This document shows, piece after piece, positions 52,665 through 62,029 of a stretch of 64,000 nt of DNA (within the stretch, counting starts at the first letter, position 1; the number at the start of each line of letters is the position of its first letter). The stretch comes from Pedobacter sp. W3I1 (GTDB lineage: Bacteria; Bacteroidota; Bacteroidia; Sphingobacteriales; Sphingobacteriaceae). The position numbers were made by a program, and so were the translations under genes. Below the pieces are notes generated by a model. The model ran no database searches and had not been told where the DNA came from. It saw nothing but the letters and a program-made list of their open reading frames with translations. The DNA lies in the NCBI RefSeq assembly GCF_030816015.1, contig NZ_JAUSXN010000001.1, forward strand, positions 4,836,001-4,900,000, written 5' to 3'.

Positions 52665-54245
52665 TTAATAATACGCGACTGGTGGATCTAATAATTTGGG
52701 GTCGGCTGTTATCTCGGTTGCTGGTAAAGGAAGGGTAAAGGTTGCAATGGTTGGTGGGGTGATTACTATCCCACTGGTATTTTTCGTTTTCTTTCCCGTA
52801 GCCGGATCATACGCAAACTGAACCCTTGTGTTCTTTGAGATCTGGTTGCTTAACAATGTAATTGCTCCCTGTGGATTATAATAGGAAAGACGGACCAGAT
52901 CAAACCAATACTGCCCCTCAAATGCCAGTTCAATCCTTCTTTCTTTTCTAAGTGTCTCCGTTGTGATTGATGTTACCGGATCAACACCAGCCCTTTTCCT
53001 TACCATATTAAAAACCCTTAATGCTTCTGCATCCGAAGTTGAATTATTGGTACCCAGTAAAGCTTCCACATATACCAGGTAAACATCGGCCAGGCGTAAA
53101 ACCGTATTATGTTCGGTAGAAGACCAAATATCCATCGTTGGTGCATTATTGTCTATAGCGGTACCAACAATATGTTTTTTAACACTGCACGAGGTTGCGG
53201 TATAACCACCACCTGCAGCATTCAGTTCTGGGTAGTGATCGCCGGTAAGCATAAAAGTTGCTTTACGGCGTATAGAATCCTGAGGCGTATATAAAGTGTC
53301 AAGATCGAAAGTTGGTCCAATGGCTCCGCCCCATCCTCCACCAGGAGGAACTACACTCCCGCTGGGTGCAAACTGCGTCTGCATTGCATTACCATTTCCA
53401 TAACCTACACCAGGTGCCCACTGAAAAGCAAAAAGCGATTCCTGATTATCATTAAACTGCGTTTTGAAAAGATTATAATAACTCGGAAGAAGCGTTAAAC
53501 CGCTTGTATTGATCACATTTTTAGCGAAAAATGCAGCACTGTCCAAATCTGACTGACGCCTGCTTCCGCTGATACCAGCTTTTGTTAAATATACTTTAGC
53601 CAGCATGCCCTGGGCAGACCAGGTAGTTACCCTTCCGGCCTGATCGCGGATAGGCAATGCGCCTGCGGCAAACCTTAAATCGCTGATGATAAATTTATAT
53701 ACATCGCTAAGCAGGTGACGTGGTAAAAGGGGATTTTTAATTAATTTATCATTATCCTCAATAATGGGCACTGCCCCCCACAACTGTGCCAAATGAAAAT
53801 ATGCTGTAGCTCGCAAAAATTTCAGCTCGCCCAAAGCACCATTTTTACTTTTTAGGGATACGCTGTCGGGTAATTTGGTATTGATGGCCTTAATATTGGT
53901 GTTACAGTGTGCTACTATTTTATAAAAACAGCGCCAGGAGGTACCAATCTGTCCATTATTGCTGGTTACTGCAAACGAGGTCAACTGGGCAAGATCGGCA
54001 TTATAAGGCTGCAGCATATTGCCGCTCAGAATGTCGCCGATCCCAAGCAAAGGAAAACTGTTCCAATCGTTCCATGGCTGTGCATAAAGGGCAGCTGTGG
54101 CAAGCCTTAAGTCTGAGGAGCTCTTATAAAAATTATCTGTTGTTATTTGCGACAAGGGGGCTCTATCCAGAAAATCTTTTTTACAACCGCTTACTATTAT
54201 AACAGCGGCGAATAAAGTGAGTATGTATAGTTTAATATGTTTCAT
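52665..54245 (-). CDS. susD: SusD/RagB family glycan-binding lipoprotein
   Basis: 526 residues; signal peptide YILTLFAAVIIVSGC with lipobox, then KKDFLDRAPLSQITTDNFYKS, the hallmark SusD N-terminus. TPR-like helices carry the N-terminal half; the C-terminal RagB/SusD signature ERRIELAFEGQYWFDLVRL is at about residue 425. SusD forms the lid of the SusC channel and binds incoming oligosaccharide. It starts 11 bp after the susC stop, in the canonical pair order. Confidence 0.97.
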   Translation of the reverse strand: MKHIKLYILTLFAAVIIVSGCKKDFLDRAPLSQITTDNFYKSSSDLRLATAALYAQPWNDWNSFPLLGIGDILSGNMLQPYNADLAQLTSFAVTSNNGQIGTSWRCFYKIVAHCNTNIKAINTKLPDSVSLKSKNGALGELKFLRATAYFHLAQLWGAVPIIEDNDKLIKNPLLPRHLLSDVYKFIISDLRFAAGALPIRDQAGRVTTWSAQGMLAKVYLTKAGISGSRRQSDLDSAAFFAKNVINTSGLTLLPSYYNLFKTQFNDNQESLFAFQWAPGVGYGNGNAMQTQFAPSGSVVPPGGGWGGAIGPTFDLDTLYTPQDSIRRKATFMLTGDHYPELNAAGGGYTATSCSVKKHIVGTAIDNNAPTMDIWSSTEHNTVLRLADVYLVYVEALLGTNNSTSDAEALRVFNMVRKRAGVDPVTSITTETLRKERRIELAFEGQYWFDLVRLSYYNPQGAITLLSNQISKNTRVQFAYDPATGKKTKNTSGIVITPPTIATFTLPLPATEITADPKLLDPPVAYY

Positions 54246-54256
54246 AATTTTAGGTC

Positions 54257-57200
54257 TTATTTGTTTAAAATAGAGATGTTGGCACCAATAGTAAACACCC
54301 GTGGCTGCGCATAATATCCATTATCTACACCTGCTGCTAAGGGATTCCATGAACCTATTTCAGGATCGTAACCCTTATACTTTGTAATTGTAAATACGTT
54401 GGTTACCTGTGCATACAAACGCAAGGTTTTCAGGTGGATTTTGGATAAGAGATCCTCTTTAAAATTATATCCCAGCGTAATGCTTTTACACCTTATAAAT
54501 GAGCCATCTTCGATATATTTACTCGAAAAACGTTCGTTGCCGTTACCACTGGCCTGACTGATTCTGGTGATACTGGTTTCGGGATTGGTAATATATACGT
54601 TGTTGATATCAGCAGCAGAACCGGCAGGATTAATTAACCCGATGCGGGCATAATCTCCCACATTTCTAAAGTATCCAAAATTCTGATTCGGGTTTTCTGC
54701 ATCTACCCTCACCTGGTTATAAAGTTTATTGCCGTAATTTCCAGACATGAAAATATTCAGGTCAAAGTTTTTATAATTAAAGCTGTTGTTTATCCCAAAC
54801 TGGAATTTCGGAATTGGTGAACCTAAGAACACCTGGTCGCTTTCATCGATCACGCCATCGTTATTCTGGTCTTTAAAAATAACATCACCAACCCATACTC
54901 CTCCCGAACCATTGGTGATTGGGATTGGAAGACCTCCTTTTTGTGGTAAGGCTGGATATTTTTTAAAATCTTCTGCATTTTTATAGGTACCCAATGTTTC
55001 GTATCCGTAATATTCACCTATTGATCTTCCTACTACAGATTTGGTAATCGCTGTACTCCCTGCATAGCCATAAAGTGCGGCAGCATCAGTGTTCAAGGTC
55101 TCGATTTTATTTTCGTTATGAGAAAATGTCAGGTTAGTTCTCCAGTTGAAGTTATTAGATTTTATGTTGTGTGTTGTAATGGAAAATTCTATTCCTTTAT
55201 TGCTTACCGAACCAATGTTGATATAAGGCGACTGAATTGATCCTGGTGCATAGCCCGTAGCATCAATCATACCCGAATACAATGGTAGAGTAAGGCTTAA
55301 TAATAAATTATCTGTTTTTTTATAATAGGCATCAACAGAAAAGTCAACCCTTCTATTTAGAATACTTACATCCAGACCCGTATTATATCCTTTTGTGGTT
55401 TCCCATTTTACATCAGGATTGCCACTGGTAGCGATTAGTTGTGAATTACCGGATAATGATGTAGCTACAGTTCTTAAAGTTGAGCCATAAGCATAATCTC
55501 TTATATTTTGGTTATTCTGCAAACCATATCCGATTCTAAGTTTCAGATCATCAATCGCTTTTACATCTTTGAGAATATTTTCCTGTTTCAACCTCCAGGC
55601 AAATGCTCCGGAATAAGTGGTTACCCATCTGTTTTCAGGTGCAAATTTCGAAGAACCATCGTTCCTTACATTAAGGGTCAGGTTATACTTATCATCATAT
55701 TTAAAATCAATACGACCGAAATATGATTCTCCGGCAGTTTGTCCTTTGTCACCAGAATTAGTTGCTGTGGTAGCATCGCCACCACTTATAGCCTGTACAT
55801 TGTTGCTGGGGAAGTTATTTCTGCTTGCTGATACATTCTCATAATCCCATAATTTAGACTCGTGTCCAACCATTGCATTCAGATTATACCTTTTGGCAAA
55901 TGAATGTGAGTAGGTTAAGTAATTGGTAAGCGAATAAAAGGTATTTTTTCCGCTTGAGTAAGTCGCAGAATTGGAAGTTTTAGAATAAGCGCCCATGGTG
56001 TAAATAGGATCAAACTGATCTTCTGTACCTGTTGAGAAATTTCCGGAGATTTCGTTGCGCAGGGTAAGCCCCTTGGCAAACTGAATTTCAGCATAAGCGT
56101 TTCCGAATAATTCATAACGGTTTTTAAGGTCTTTTACGATCTTGGCCAAAGCAAATGGATTGGTACCTGTAGCGCCATAAATATTAGGATCATTACCACC
56201 CCAGGTGCCATCAGGATTTACCACATTTACGTCAGGTGTTTGATTTAACGCCTGTCTGATTACACCTGACTGAGATGTAGTAACGTTTTCTTTTACGTTG
56301 GCCAGCTGCAGGCTCACTCCCATTTTTAACCAATCTGTTGTTTTGTTATCCAGGTTCAACCGGCTCGAAATCCTTCTGAAATCAGATCCCAGCGCAATTC
56401 CGTCCTGAGAAAAATAAGTTCCTGAGAGATAATATTTCGTTCTGGCATCACCTCCGATAAGGGCAACATTATGGTTCTGCATCAGCGCAGTCCTGAATAA
56501 GGCTTTTTGCCAATCTGTTCCTACGCCAAGGTATGCCGGATTTGCAAATTGTGGCCTCAGATCATAACCGATGATTGCGGCTTTTTCATTCATAAAGGTT
56601 GCATATTCTCTCAGGTTCATCACCTCATAGTATTTAGGCAGCGCCTGAGCACCGGCATATCCATCATAACTTACCACCGGAGGACCTGAAACGCCGCGTT
56701 TGGTAGTAATGATCACCACACCATTGGTTGCCTGCGCCCCATAAATAGCAGTAGCTGAAGCATCTTTTAAAATATCTATTGATGCAATTTCGGAGGGGTT
56801 AATACTTGATAAGGGATTTGTACCCTTGTCGCCAGTTGAAGGCAAGATCTGAAGGCCATCTACAACATATAAAGGTGGGTTATTGCTAAAGCCTGAAAGT
56901 CCGCGGATTTGTACCGAAACACCACCACCAGGCTGGCCCGAAATCTGCTGTACCACAACGCCTGGAACTTTTCCCTGCAATGCCTGATCAACAGTTGTGG
57001 GCTGTGTTTTAAGGAGTTCTGCTCCTGAAATCGAAGATACTGAACCGGTAAGATCGCGCCTGGCCTTATCACCGTAGCCAATCACAACAACTTCATCCAG
57101 TTTTGTAGTTTCGATCCTTAAAATAACATTGATGATACTACCATCACCAATCATGATTTCCTGTGGCTGAAAACCGATCATTTTGAAAACAAGCACATCT

Positions 57201-57427
57201 CCAGTATTTGCCCTTATTGAATACTGTCCTTGCTGATTTGTTGATACTGCTGTCTTTTTTGTTTTTACCTGTACCGTGGCACCGATTAACGGTGCAGGAT
57301 TGTCGTTCCCTACGATCTTTCCTGTAATTTGCCTCTCCTGGGCATAACCTTTTAAGTGCAGGAGCGATAAGAAAATTACCAACAGCAAAAAAGCCGGTAA
57401 TTTCCCAATAGAAATTGTTTGGTTCAT
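54257..57427 (-). CDS. susC: SusC/RagA family TonB-linked outer-membrane transporter
   Basis: About 1056 residues from MNQTISIGKLPAFLLLVIFL; 21 more codons are open upstream but lack signal character. Order: signal peptide; CarboxypepD_reg-like domain (RQITGKIVGNDNPAPLIGATV); TonB/plug segment with VVIGYGDKARRDLTGSVSSISG and PLYVVDGLQI; large barrel with the SusC C-terminus RLYAQVTNVFTITKYKGYDPE. It imports oligosaccharides with SusD, powered by TonB. It heads the SusC-SusD-SGBP-GH5 transcription unit and is preceded by a paired operator and an exact -7 box. Confidence 0.97.
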   Translation of the reverse strand: MNQTISIGKLPAFLLLVIFLSLLHLKGYAQERQITGKIVGNDNPAPLIGATVQVKTKKTAVSTNQQGQYSIRANTGDVLVFKMIGFQPQEIMIGDGSIINVILRIETTKLDEVVVIGYGDKARRDLTGSVSSISGAELLKTQPTTVDQALQGKVPGVVVQQISGQPGGGVSVQIRGLSGFSNNPPLYVVDGLQILPSTGDKGTNPLSSINPSEIASIDILKDASATAIYGAQATNGVVIITTKRGVSGPPVVSYDGYAGAQALPKYYEVMNLREYATFMNEKAAIIGYDLRPQFANPAYLGVGTDWQKALFRTALMQNHNVALIGGDARTKYYLSGTYFSQDGIALGSDFRRISSRLNLDNKTTDWLKMGVSLQLANVKENVTTSQSGVIRQALNQTPDVNVVNPDGTWGGNDPNIYGATGTNPFALAKIVKDLKNRYELFGNAYAEIQFAKGLTLRNEISGNFSTGTEDQFDPIYTMGAYSKTSNSATYSSGKNTFYSLTNYLTYSHSFAKRYNLNAMVGHESKLWDYENVSASRNNFPSNNVQAISGGDATTATNSGDKGQTAGESYFGRIDFKYDDKYNLTLNVRNDGSSKFAPENRWVTTYSGAFAWRLKQENILKDVKAIDDLKLRIGYGLQNNQNIRDYAYGSTLRTVATSLSGNSQLIATSGNPDVKWETTKGYNTGLDVSILNRRVDFSVDAYYKKTDNLLLSLTLPLYSGMIDATGYAPGSIQSPYINIGSVSNKGIEFSITTHNIKSNNFNWRTNLTFSHNENKIETLNTDAAALYGYAGSTAITKSVVGRSIGEYYGYETLGTYKNAEDFKKYPALPQKGGLPIPITNGSGGVWVGDVIFKDQNNDGVIDESDQVFLGSPIPKFQFGINNSFNYKNFDLNIFMSGNYGNKLYNQVRVDAENPNQNFGYFRNVGDYARIGLINPAGSAADINNVYITNPETSITRISQASGNGNERFSSKYIEDGSFIRCKSITLGYNFKEDLLSKIHLKTLRLYAQVTNVFTITKYKGYDPEIGSWNPLAAGVDNGYYAQPRVFTIGANISILNK

Positions 57428-57557
57428 ATTTGGTTTATTTTTGGTTTGTATAGCCCTTATTAACGATAGCCCCAGAAAATCGCCAGGCATAGATGAGTTT
57501 AATCTTCCCTGACCACCGATCCTAATTGCTTGCCATTAATAATTGGCTTTGAATATT

Positions 57558-57622
57558 CAAATATAGCCTGAGGCTAAAGCTAGGGATGCTATAAATGATA
57601 AAGAGATAAGTACTTTTGTTAA
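57558..57622 (-). promoter_or_regulatory. susC promoter with paired TTAACAT-like operator
   Basis: Minus strand: TTAACAA (57622-57616), 14 nt, TTATCAT (57601-57595), 29 nt, TATATTTG (57565-57558), an exact TAnnTTTG box. Each half-site differs from TTAACAT at one base; spacing equals that of the GH31 promoter. Predicted leader about 125 nt. The rest of the 57623-57949 gap shows no gene. Confidence 0.65.
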
Positions 57623-57949
57623 CATATACTCATATCTAACCATAACAAATAACAGCAACTACAAATAGTAATCAATTGTTAAACAGATAGATACAAAAAC
57701 AACATTTCGCCGCCTAAAATCTTACTCCGTTAAGGTGAATTTTTTGGTTACTTTCTATAGGGTAATTGGTGTTACCCGTATAATAAAGCTTGCTCACTCT
57801 AATTTTAGGCTGTAGAAATAAATGGATAATTATGGTTTAGCCAGCGCGCTATTGGGTCCTTGTTAGGCTGATTGATAACCAGCTTATGATCGAAAACAAA
57901 AAAACATTTGTCTTTCGACAGGCTATCAATGACAGCTACTAAAAATCGG

Positions 57950-58027
57950 CGTCATCTCGAAGCAAATGCGGAGTGGAGAGATCTTTGGACTATGTTAAAA
58001 GATCTCTCCACTGCGGTCGAGATGACG
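57950..58027. repeat. Dispersed inverted repeat
   Basis: CGTCATCTCGAAGCAAATGC and GGAGTGGAGAGATCTTT (57950-57986) pair with AAGATCTCTCCACTGCGGTC GAGATGACG (57999-58027). Same family as the elements at 15453 and 15697. Confidence 0.75.
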
Positions 58028-58082
58028 ATTTATCTTACCTGTCATCCAACTCCTTGTTTTTGGCTAAAAAACTAACCTCTGG

Positions 58083-58170
58083 GAATGACGATCTCTCGCA
58101 GCCTATCAATCCACTAAAATCACCTATAGTTTATATTGATTTTATACAATAAATTATCCCTCAGGGTGAC
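58083..58170. repeat. 88-bp element shared with 28413-28497
   Basis: GACGATCTCTCGCAGCCTAT at the left, TTTATATTGATTTTATACAA and TAAATTATCCCTCAGGGTGA at the right; the block order is the same as at 28413-28497. It lies downstream of the mutarotase gene, immediately next to another inverted repeat. Confidence 0.7.
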
Positions 58171-58234
58171 AATGCTTTTTTGCTTTCCTCTAAACTTAAT
58201 GACATTGATGCGTCGGCTTTGGTTTGTACAGTCC

Positions 58235-58570
58235 TTAATCATTTAAACGGAAAATATTTTTCATCAATACCCATTTTTCACCGGGTTGAGCAATGGGCAG
58301 CGCCTGTTGGTATTTCCACATCAGCGCTTCCCATTCCAATACCTTTGGGTTTGAAAGGTCCATAAGTGCTTTGGTCTCGAAACTGAAATCGTCGCGTGTT
58401 TCCATCACCATAAACAGGCGGTTGGAAATGCGGTAGATTTCCATATCCAATATACCCGAATCGGTTATACTGCGTTTAATTTCAGGCCATCCATTAACAT
58501 GGTAGGCTTCATATTCTGCGATGAGTTTTTCATCATCAACCAGGTCAAGGGCCAGGCAGTATCTTTTCAT
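58235..58570 (-). CDS. L-rhamnose mutarotase family protein (possibly L-fucose mutarotase)
   Basis: 111 residues, the full length of the RhaM/DUF718 family, a dimeric alpha/beta-barrel cytoplasmic enzyme interconverting alpha and beta anomers of a deoxy-sugar. Seen motifs: RYCLALDLVDDEKLIAEYEAYH, SGILDMEIYRISNRLFMVMET, and C-terminal WEALMWKYQQALPIAQPGEKW. It lies 155 bp downstream of a GH29 fucosidase on the same strand, so L-fucose is the more likely natural substrate. Fucose and rhamnose differ in stereochemistry; sequence alone does not decide. Confidence 0.88.
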   Translation of the reverse strand: MKRYCLALDLVDDEKLIAEYEAYHVNGWPEIKRSITDSGILDMEIYRISNRLFMVMETRDDFSFETKALMDLSNPKVLEWEALMWKYQQALPIAQPGEKWVLMKNIFRLND

Positions 58571-58725
58571 TTGTAACTATAAAATTTCAACTGGTTGATT
58601 AATGATATCGTCTCAAGTAATTTCCTGGATGCAAGTGAAGCCTCAATCCCGTTAAAAGACCGGGCAATATTACCGCCAGTGTGGAGCGTTTAGTTTCCAT
58701 CAAAGAACATGTAAACTTTATGCTG

Positions 58726-60243
58726 TTATTTTTTAAATTCTATTTTAAATCCTGTTACCGACCAGGTGGGATAATTTTTCGGCTTTTTGATCACCAGTGA
58801 ACCATCAGTTTGCGTCCAGTCCAGTTTTTCTTTACTGCCCAAAAGGGAAACCGAACTGATCGGTTTATCAAGATATTTAGATTTTTTTCCTAATAATTCC
58901 ATTTTTATATCTGTTTTGGGAACACTTAGGCAGAAAGCAAAAAGGTTGCCCCCCTTTGTTGTATAACGGATATCTGTAGCCTCATATTCCCTGGTATCTG
59001 TCAATCCACCGAAATTGCCTTTTTTCTGGTTCGATTTAATCGTAGATGGTCCTTCTCCGTATACTTTCCATGGCCTTGTGGCATAAATTCCTTCTCCATA
59101 AGTTTTGGTCCATTCCCCTACTTCCGTTACTATTTTGATTACATCAGGCTCTAAGTCGCCTTCTGGGGTTTGTACAACATTAATCAGCAGGTTTCCATTT
59201 TTACTTACCACGTCAATCAAAAGCTGGGCAATTTCATTTGCACTCCTGTAGCGTTGTCCTGTTCGGTAATACCAATCGCCAATTGAGGTATCGGTCTGCC
59301 ACGGAAAAGGGCTGATCGAATCCAATACACCGCGTTCAACATCCTGCGCCCATTTACCTTCAGAGGGTTCTTTAGGTGTATAAACAGCTTCAAGTTTACC
59401 TTTATTTTTAGCCATATCCTGATTATAATAATGGGCAAGCATTTTACGCCCGTATTCTTCAAAAGGAAGTTTGCTATCAGAATAAAGCAGGTCAGGGTGA
59501 TAGTTATCAATAAGTTCGGTTACATTTTCTAACCATTTTTTATGCCATGCAGGATTATTGGTAAGCCATTCTTTTATATTGCTTGAATCAGCAGGCAAAT
59601 GATACAGGTCTGAATATTGAGGATCGCGACCATCATACGGAACTCCGGCAAACTGGCCTGTTTTATCCGATCCATGGCTGGGTTGAAACCAGTTGAAACT
59701 TGCAGCAAGATGCTCAGAAACCCCAAAACGGAGGCCTTCTTTTTTTGCTGCTTTCTGCCAGAGGCCAACCACATCCTTGTGTGGCCCCATATTTACCGAA
59801 TTCCACTTATGTATCTTCGAATTCCACAAAAAGAACATATCGTGGTGAGAACCCATACTTACAAAATATTTGGCTCCCGCTTTTTTGTATAGGGCCATCA
59901 ACTGTTCAGGATTCCATTTTTCTGCCTTCCAAAGCGGAATAATGTCTTTGTAGCCAAATTTGGATGGTGTCCCATAATGTTCTACATGATATTTATTCTG
60001 ATTATTGCCTTGTATATACATGTTTCGGGCATACCAGTCGCCCTGACGGGGAACTGCCTGAGGGCCCCAATGCGACCAGATACCAAATTTGGCATCACGG
60101 AACCAATCGGGATATTTATACTGTTTTAAGGATTCGTTGGTTGGACTGAATTTACCCTGTTCAGGGTTATCGGTTTTTTGCTGTGCCTGTGCATTTAACA
60201 ACATGGAAATTGCAATCATGCATACGAATATTCTTTTTTTCAT
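58726..60243 (-). CDS. GH29 alpha-L-fucosidase
   Basis: 505 residues; signal peptide KKRIFVCMIAISMLLNAQAQ. GH29 barrel features: FRDAKFGIWSHWGPQAVP, KYFVSMGSHHDMFFLWNS, FGVSEHLAASFNWF, nucleophile D256 in PDLLYSDSKLPFEEYG, GNLLINVVQTPEGDL. A C-terminal beta domain follows. It removes terminal alpha-L-fucose, for example the alpha-1,2-fucose on galactose in fucogalactoxyloglucan. It is divergent from the AraC regulator over 224 bp. Confidence 0.94.
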   Translation of the reverse strand: MKKRIFVCMIAISMLLNAQAQQKTDNPEQGKFSPTNESLKQYKYPDWFRDAKFGIWSHWGPQAVPRQGDWYARNMYIQGNNQNKYHVEHYGTPSKFGYKDIIPLWKAEKWNPEQLMALYKKAGAKYFVSMGSHHDMFFLWNSKIHKWNSVNMGPHKDVVGLWQKAAKKEGLRFGVSEHLAASFNWFQPSHGSDKTGQFAGVPYDGRDPQYSDLYHLPADSSNIKEWLTNNPAWHKKWLENVTELIDNYHPDLLYSDSKLPFEEYGRKMLAHYYNQDMAKNKGKLEAVYTPKEPSEGKWAQDVERGVLDSISPFPWQTDTSIGDWYYRTGQRYRSANEIAQLLIDVVSKNGNLLINVVQTPEGDLEPDVIKIVTEVGEWTKTYGEGIYATRPWKVYGEGPSTIKSNQKKGNFGGLTDTREYEATDIRYTTKGGNLFAFCLSVPKTDIKMELLGKKSKYLDKPISSVSLLGSKEKLDWTQTDGSLVIKKPKNYPTWSVTGFKIEFKK

Positions 60244-60374
60244 TTGATGTGATAATTTAAACGCTACTATTCCAGTTTTAAAATATATAATGAGTTAAGA
60301 ACCGGGGGCGGAATGTTCAATAGCAATGATCGGAAGTATAATCAATTGCAAGAAGCCGTCTCCCCTAACGATTT

Positions 60375-60401
60375 TATATTTGGTTATTATGATCAAAAAT
60401 A
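60375..60401. promoter_or_regulatory. Divergent -7 boxes between GH29 and AraC
   Basis: Plus-strand TATATTTG at 60375-60382 (toward AraC) and minus-strand TATTTTTG at 60401-60394 (toward GH29) both match TAnnTTTG exactly and face apart within 27 bp. No TTAACAT pair is present, so this unit is not under the operator seen at susC, GH31 and the second GH5. Confidence 0.4.
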
Positions 60402-60467
60402 AACATGTTATCCGATCTAATTTTGGATATATTAGACTTTTTATTGTAAAAATCCGACATTTAGAAA

Positions 60468-61355
60468 ATGATTAAAAGAGTACTGCAAAATACTTTTTCG
60501 CTACTCAATGTAGATTATGTGAAATTAACGGCCAAATGGAATTACCAGAATGTGATCAGTCCTTATTTCCGGATTTATTACATAGACGATGGAAATGGTG
60601 AGGTAGCCGACCAGTCGGGGTCTTTAAAACTTGAACCTGGATATTTATATATTATACCGAGTTTCACACTTTGTAATCTACATTGCAATGGATATTTAAG
60701 CCAGTATTTCGTGCAGTTTTTTGAAGAATCTGTAGACGGGACTTCTCTGTTTGCGCGGAGCCGTAATGTTTCAAAGATTAAGGCAACACCGATGGACATT
60801 GATCTTTTTAAGCGACTGCTAGAAATAAATCCCGGCCGTGGCATTAACAGGTCTGATGATCCAAAGATTTATGAGAAAAATATTTTTTACAGAGAATACC
60901 AGGAGCTGAACAATATGCAGGGCTTAGCCAGCTACCTGGAAACCCAGGGCATACTGCTCCAATTGACGGGACGTTTGCTCCAACCACAGTTACATCGTAA
61001 ACATGAGGACCGGCATGCTCCGGCCAAGATCGTGGAAACGGTTGGTTATATCCTGGTAAATTTGCAGCAGGAATTATCCGTAACTGGTCTTGCCTCCCGT
61101 GTTAATCAGCACCCCGATTATTTCTCTCGCTTATTCAAAACTTTTACCGGCCAGCGCCCTGTTACCTTTATTCTTGAAAAACGGATCGAGCGGGCGCAGT
61201 ATTTATTGGCCACCAGCCGGCTTGCCTATTCGGATATTGCGGTACAAACCGGATTTGATAATCTCTCCTACTTCTCAAAATCATTCAAAAAACTTACTGG
61301 TATGTCTCCCAGTGCCTATAAAAAACAGGTATATAGAGTAGGTTTCACTTTATAA
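60468..61355 (+). CDS. AraC family transcriptional regulator
   Basis: 295 residues, no signal or membrane segment. The N-terminal half (about 25-130) is a cupin-like ligand-binding region (GSLKLEPGYLYIIPSFTLC); the C-terminal AraC domain (about 185-285) has two helix-turn-helix motifs with LSVTGLASRVNQHPDYFSRLFKTFTG and the family signature YSDIAVQTGFDNLSYFSKSFKKLTGMSPSAYKK. It probably senses a monosaccharide such as fucose and controls the divergent GH29-mutarotase unit. Ligand not determined. Confidence 0.92.
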   Translation: MIKRVLQNTFSLLNVDYVKLTAKWNYQNVISPYFRIYYIDDGNGEVADQSGSLKLEPGYLYIIPSFTLCNLHCNGYLSQYFVQFFEESVDGTSLFARSRNVSKIKATPMDIDLFKRLLEINPGRGINRSDDPKIYEKNIFYREYQELNNMQGLASYLETQGILLQLTGRLLQPQLHRKHEDRHAPAKIVETVGYILVNLQQELSVTGLASRVNQHPDYFSRLFKTFTGQRPVTFILEKRIERAQYLLATSRLAYSDIAVQTGFDNLSYFSKSFKKLTGMSPSAYKKQVYRVGFTL

Positions 61356-61506
61356 CAAAGATCTTGAAACATTTTTGTTGCTACCGGCTTAAACCAGCCG
61401 TTTTTATCGATTACAAAACATTGTGTTGATTCACCAGAAACAGCCCTTATTTAAGGCCCTGTGTGCTATTATCGGAAGATTATAACCCATCCGCCAGCTC
61501 AATTTA

Positions 61507-61572
61507 TTAACATCTGTACTCCTTTTTATTAACATCTGTACCATTAGAGCAGATTAGCTATGGCTATTTTTA
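61507..61572 (+). promoter_or_regulatory. Second GH5 promoter with paired TTAACAT operator
   Basis: TTAACATCTGTACTCC (61507-61522) and TTAACATCTGTACC (61529-61542) are direct repeats 22 bp apart. Exactly 29 nt after the second TTAACAT comes TATTTTTA (61565-61572), one base off TAnnTTTG. Same geometry as at GH31 and susC. The start of transcription would be near 61579. Confidence 0.7.
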
Positions 61573-61578
61573 ATTATT

Positions 61579-62029
61579 GATATGCCGCCTGTATAAAGCA
61601 CAGCTGAGTTTTATATTTTTTATTTCCACGAAGCTTTTCAATCCGAATTACGTCCAATCTGTTGCGCATTTATCCGGGTGGCTTATCAATTAATAACCAT
61701 CTATAACCAAAACCATTATGAGCATGAAAACCATGAATCTAACACGGCTGTTAGAACCAACGAAATTACGGCTACGGCTTATGCTGTTGATGCCCAGGAG
61801 CACTTTACCAGTTAGGATACCGCTCCTCTACAGAGAAAATGTAACATCGGCCAATGGCAACAAATCTTTTTCCAACGTTAATTTAATAAAACGCAGCACA
61901 TTATGCTTACGGGCACCGATGGTTCCATATTCGTGCCATTAGCAAAAACCATCTGTTAAAAATACTAACCATTACCAACTGTTGTTAGATGCACCATCTA
62001 ATACAGTTTACTAACCAAATCTATATCAT
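61579..62029 (+). other. Long leader of second GH5, possible decayed coding DNA
   Basis: About 450 nt between the predicted promoter and the GH5 ATG. Protein-like fragments appear in three frames: EITATAYAVDAQEHFTS then stop (ending about 61815), ENVTSANGNKSFSNVNLIK (about 61838-61895), and QHIMLTGTDGSIFVPLAK (about 61899-61952). This is what a frameshifted remnant of a small gene would look like, but an untranslated leader is equally possible. I see no hairpin terminator. Confidence 0.3.

Noticed and set aside
60394..60437. TTAACAT pair expected at the GH29 promoter
   Set aside because: At the required distance from the -7 box the bases are ATTAGAC; the operator is absent there.
61718..61942. 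74-aa ORF in the GH5 leader
   Set aside because: The reading frame gives an implausible composition (LRLRLMLLMP) and two other frames look equally protein-like.
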